From assembly GCA_002440265.1 (NCBI GenBank), contig DJSG01000016.1, positions 1 to 6,428 of the forward strand: a DNA stretch of 6,428 nt, read 5' to 3'. Both the position numbers and the translations under genes were made by a program. Below, in pieces: positions 5,206 to 6,428 of the stretch. Within the stretch, counting starts at the first letter, position 1. The number at the start of each line of letters is the position of its first letter. The stretch is from Bacteroidales bacterium UBA6340 (GTDB lineage: Bacteria > Bacteroidota > Bacteroidia > Bacteroidales > Paludibacteraceae). Under the pieces are notes generated by a model. That model was not told where the DNA came from. It saw only the letters and a list, made by a program, of their open reading frames with translations, and did not search any database.

Positions 5206-6276
5206 ATGTTAAAGGAAACACCTTTCACGGCGACCCATATTGCGTTGGGTGCTAAGATGGCAGATTTTGCCGGGTTCAACATGCCTATCCAATATCCGAC
5301 GGGCATCAATCAGGAACACATGATTGTCCGTACGGGCGTGGGCGTCTTTGATGTCAGCCACATGGGCGAGTTCTGGGTAAAAGGCGAGCGCGCCCTTGAC
5401 TTCCTCCAGTACATCACCACCAACGATGTCAGCAAACTCGAAGCAGGCAAGGCGCAGTACACTTGCATGCCCAATGGCAAAGGCGGTATCGTGGATGACC
5501 TGATTATCTACAAGTACTCCACCACCAAATACCTGCTCGTTGTCAATGCCGGCAATATCGACAAGGACTGGGCTTGGGTCAACAAGCAGAACACTTTCGG
5601 TGTTACTCTTGAGAACGCCAGCGACAAATACGGACAGTTGGCAGTACAGGGCCCGAAGGCTACCGAAATGCTTCAACTGCTCACCGACGCTGACCTCAGT
5701 GCCATTCCGTACTACTCGTTCCGCGAATGGTCGTTCGCAGGCGTACCGGGCGTTATCCTCAGCAACACAGGTTACACGGGTGCAGGCGGCTTTGAGTTGT
5801 ACTTCCCCAAAGAGAACGCCATGCAGATATGGAACGCTCTGTTTGAGGTAGGCAAGGATTTCGGATTGGCACCTATCGGATTGGGCGCACGTGACAGTCT
5901 GCGTCTCGAGAAGTGGTACTGCCTCTACGGACACGATATCGACGATACCACATCGCCGTTGGAAGCAGGTCTCGGCTGGATTACCAAGTTTGATGCCAAG
6001 GACTTTATCGACAAGGACTTCCTCCTCAAGCAGAAGGCAGAGGGTGTGAAACGCAAACTCGTTCACTTCGAGTGCCAAGAGCGTGCCATTCCGCGTAACG
6101 GCTACGAGATTTGCGATGCCGATGGCAATCAGATAGGTCACGTAACCAGCGGTATCATGCTGCCTAACACCAAGGTCGGCATTGGTATGGGGTATGTGAA
6201 GACCGAGTTCGCGAAGAAAGAAACCATTATCTATATCAAGATTCGCGAGAAACTTGTACCCGCCAAGATAGTGTAA
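5206..6276 (+). CDS. gcvT: Aminomethyltransferase (glycine cleavage system T protein)
   Basis: GcvT takes the aminomethyl group from the lipoyl arm of the H protein and passes it to tetrahydrofolate, releasing ammonia and forming 5,10-methylene-THF. The 356-residue product is full length. Visible marks are the N-terminal LGAKMADFAGFNMPIQY (14-30), VFDVSHMGE (47-55), the catalytic aspartate region GGIVDDLIIY (93-102, Asp97/Asp98), NTGYTGAGGFELYF (187-200) with folate-contacting Glu197, GLGARDSLRLE (225-235) and DDTTSPLEAGLGWITKF (246-262). The C-terminal barrel domain (about 282-356) includes VTSGIMLP and GIGMGYV. The start follows a 26-base A-rich gap with no Shine-Dalgarno, as usual in Bacteroidetes. 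I see no clear promoter in the gap, so it probably shares the upstream transcript. The partner genes gcvH and gcvP are not in the window, so the system is not encoded as one cluster here. Confidence 0.97.
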   Translation: MLKETPFTATHIALGAKMADFAGFNMPIQYPTGINQEHMIVRTGVGVFDVSHMGEFWVKGERALDFLQYITTNDVSKLEAGKAQYTCMPNGKGGIVDDLIIYKYSTTKYLLVVNAGNIDKDWAWVNKQNTFGVTLENASDKYGQLAVQGPKATEMLQLLTDADLSAIPYYSFREWSFAGVPGVILSNTGYTGAGGFELYFPKENAMQIWNALFEVGKDFGLAPIGLGARDSLRLEKWYCLYGHDIDDTTSPLEAGLGWITKFDAKDFIDKDFLLKQKAEGVKRKLVHFECQERAIPRNGYEICDADGNQIGHVTSGIMLPNTKVGIGMGYVKTEFAKKETIIYIKIREKLVPAKIV

Positions 6277-6299
6277 AGAGTAGATACTTGACAAGCAAT

Positions 6300-6428
6300 A
6301 TGAAAAAGGTAATTAAACAATGCTTAACCCTCTGCCTGTGTGCCTTGACTATGGTGGCTTGCAATGGCAAGAATGGTGGCACCGATGTGGACAATGTCAA
6401 CAAGGTGCAGAAATGGGCGGACGTAGAG
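6300..6428 (+). CDS. Putative lipoprotein, 5' part only (partial)
   Basis: The first 43 codons of a gene that runs off the right edge, 23 bases after gcvT. The product begins MKKVIKQC with a hydrophobic stretch and a lipobox TMVAC, so lipid attachment is expected at Cys21. The mature protein starts CNGKNGGTDVDN, a flexible linker, then VQKWADVE. The residues just after the Cys are not acidic, so the Bacteroidetes surface-export signal for lipoproteins is not obvious and a periplasm-facing location is possible. Too little is present to assign a family. Confidence 0.75.
   Translation, partial: MKKVIKQCLTLCLCALTMVACNGKNGGTDVDNVNKVQKWADVE

Noticed and set aside
5209..6294. A 361-residue open frame on the minus strand opposite gcvT
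   Set aside because: It is a shadow of gcvT, whose conserved motifs are intact along its whole length; the antisense translation has no recognisable motif.
6277..6299. Separate promoter for the lipoprotein gene (gatacttg)
   Set aside because: Two mismatches to TAnnTTTG, and the position so close to the start is unconvincing; co-transcription with gcvT or a weak promoter cannot be separated.

Overview
The window looks like the chromosome of a Bacteroidales bacterium (Prevotella/Bacteroides-like). The evidence is promoters of the Bacteroidetes type (TTTG, about 20 bp, then TAnnTTTG), no Shine-Dalgarno sequences ahead of the genes, A-rich translation starts, a BspA-type leucine-rich-repeat surface protein, and GcvT and PepT proteins of the Bacteroidetes kind. 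Genus and species cannot be fixed from the sequence alone.

Layout. Positions 1-1630 (minus strand) hold the first 543 codons of a large secreted mosaic protein: signal peptide, about ten BspA-type leucine-rich repeats, two InlB-like repeats, then the start of a Fibrobacter-succinogenes-major-paralogue (Fib_succ_major) type domain. The gene runs off the left edge. Positions 1631-2389 are a 759-bp divergent intergenic region full of repeats: a 12-bp minisatellite in the BspA leader, a 5' hairpin and promoter for that gene, a GC-rich foldable island, a REP-like G/C palindrome with a degenerate second copy of its tail, a 7-bp AT-rich tandem repeat, a perfect 23-bp-arm palindrome, and five exact copies of an 11-bp repeat growing out of the right arm of that palindrome.

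Positions 2390-6276 (plus strand) hold four tightly packed genes that look like one operon: a D-2-hydroxyacid dehydrogenase (stop overlapping the next start as ATGA), pepT (tripeptidase), a GIY-YIG/T5orf172-type protein with a RAMA-like C-terminal domain, and gcvT (aminomethyltransferase of the glycine cleavage system). A lipoprotein gene starts at 6300 and runs off the right edge.

How they fit together. PepT releases amino acids from tripeptides, GcvT takes part in glycine breakdown to one-carbon units, and a 2-hydroxyacid dehydrogenase reduces small keto acids such as glyoxylate or hydroxypyruvate. A link through peptide and glycine/serine carbon use is plausible but inferred. The GIY-YIG gene is the odd member: a predicted nucleic-acid-acting protein with lower third-position G+C, placed between two housekeeping genes. 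No complete defence system, CRISPR array, transposase, tRNA or rRNA is visible. The most unusual DNA is the palindrome plus 11-bp array at 2184-2275.
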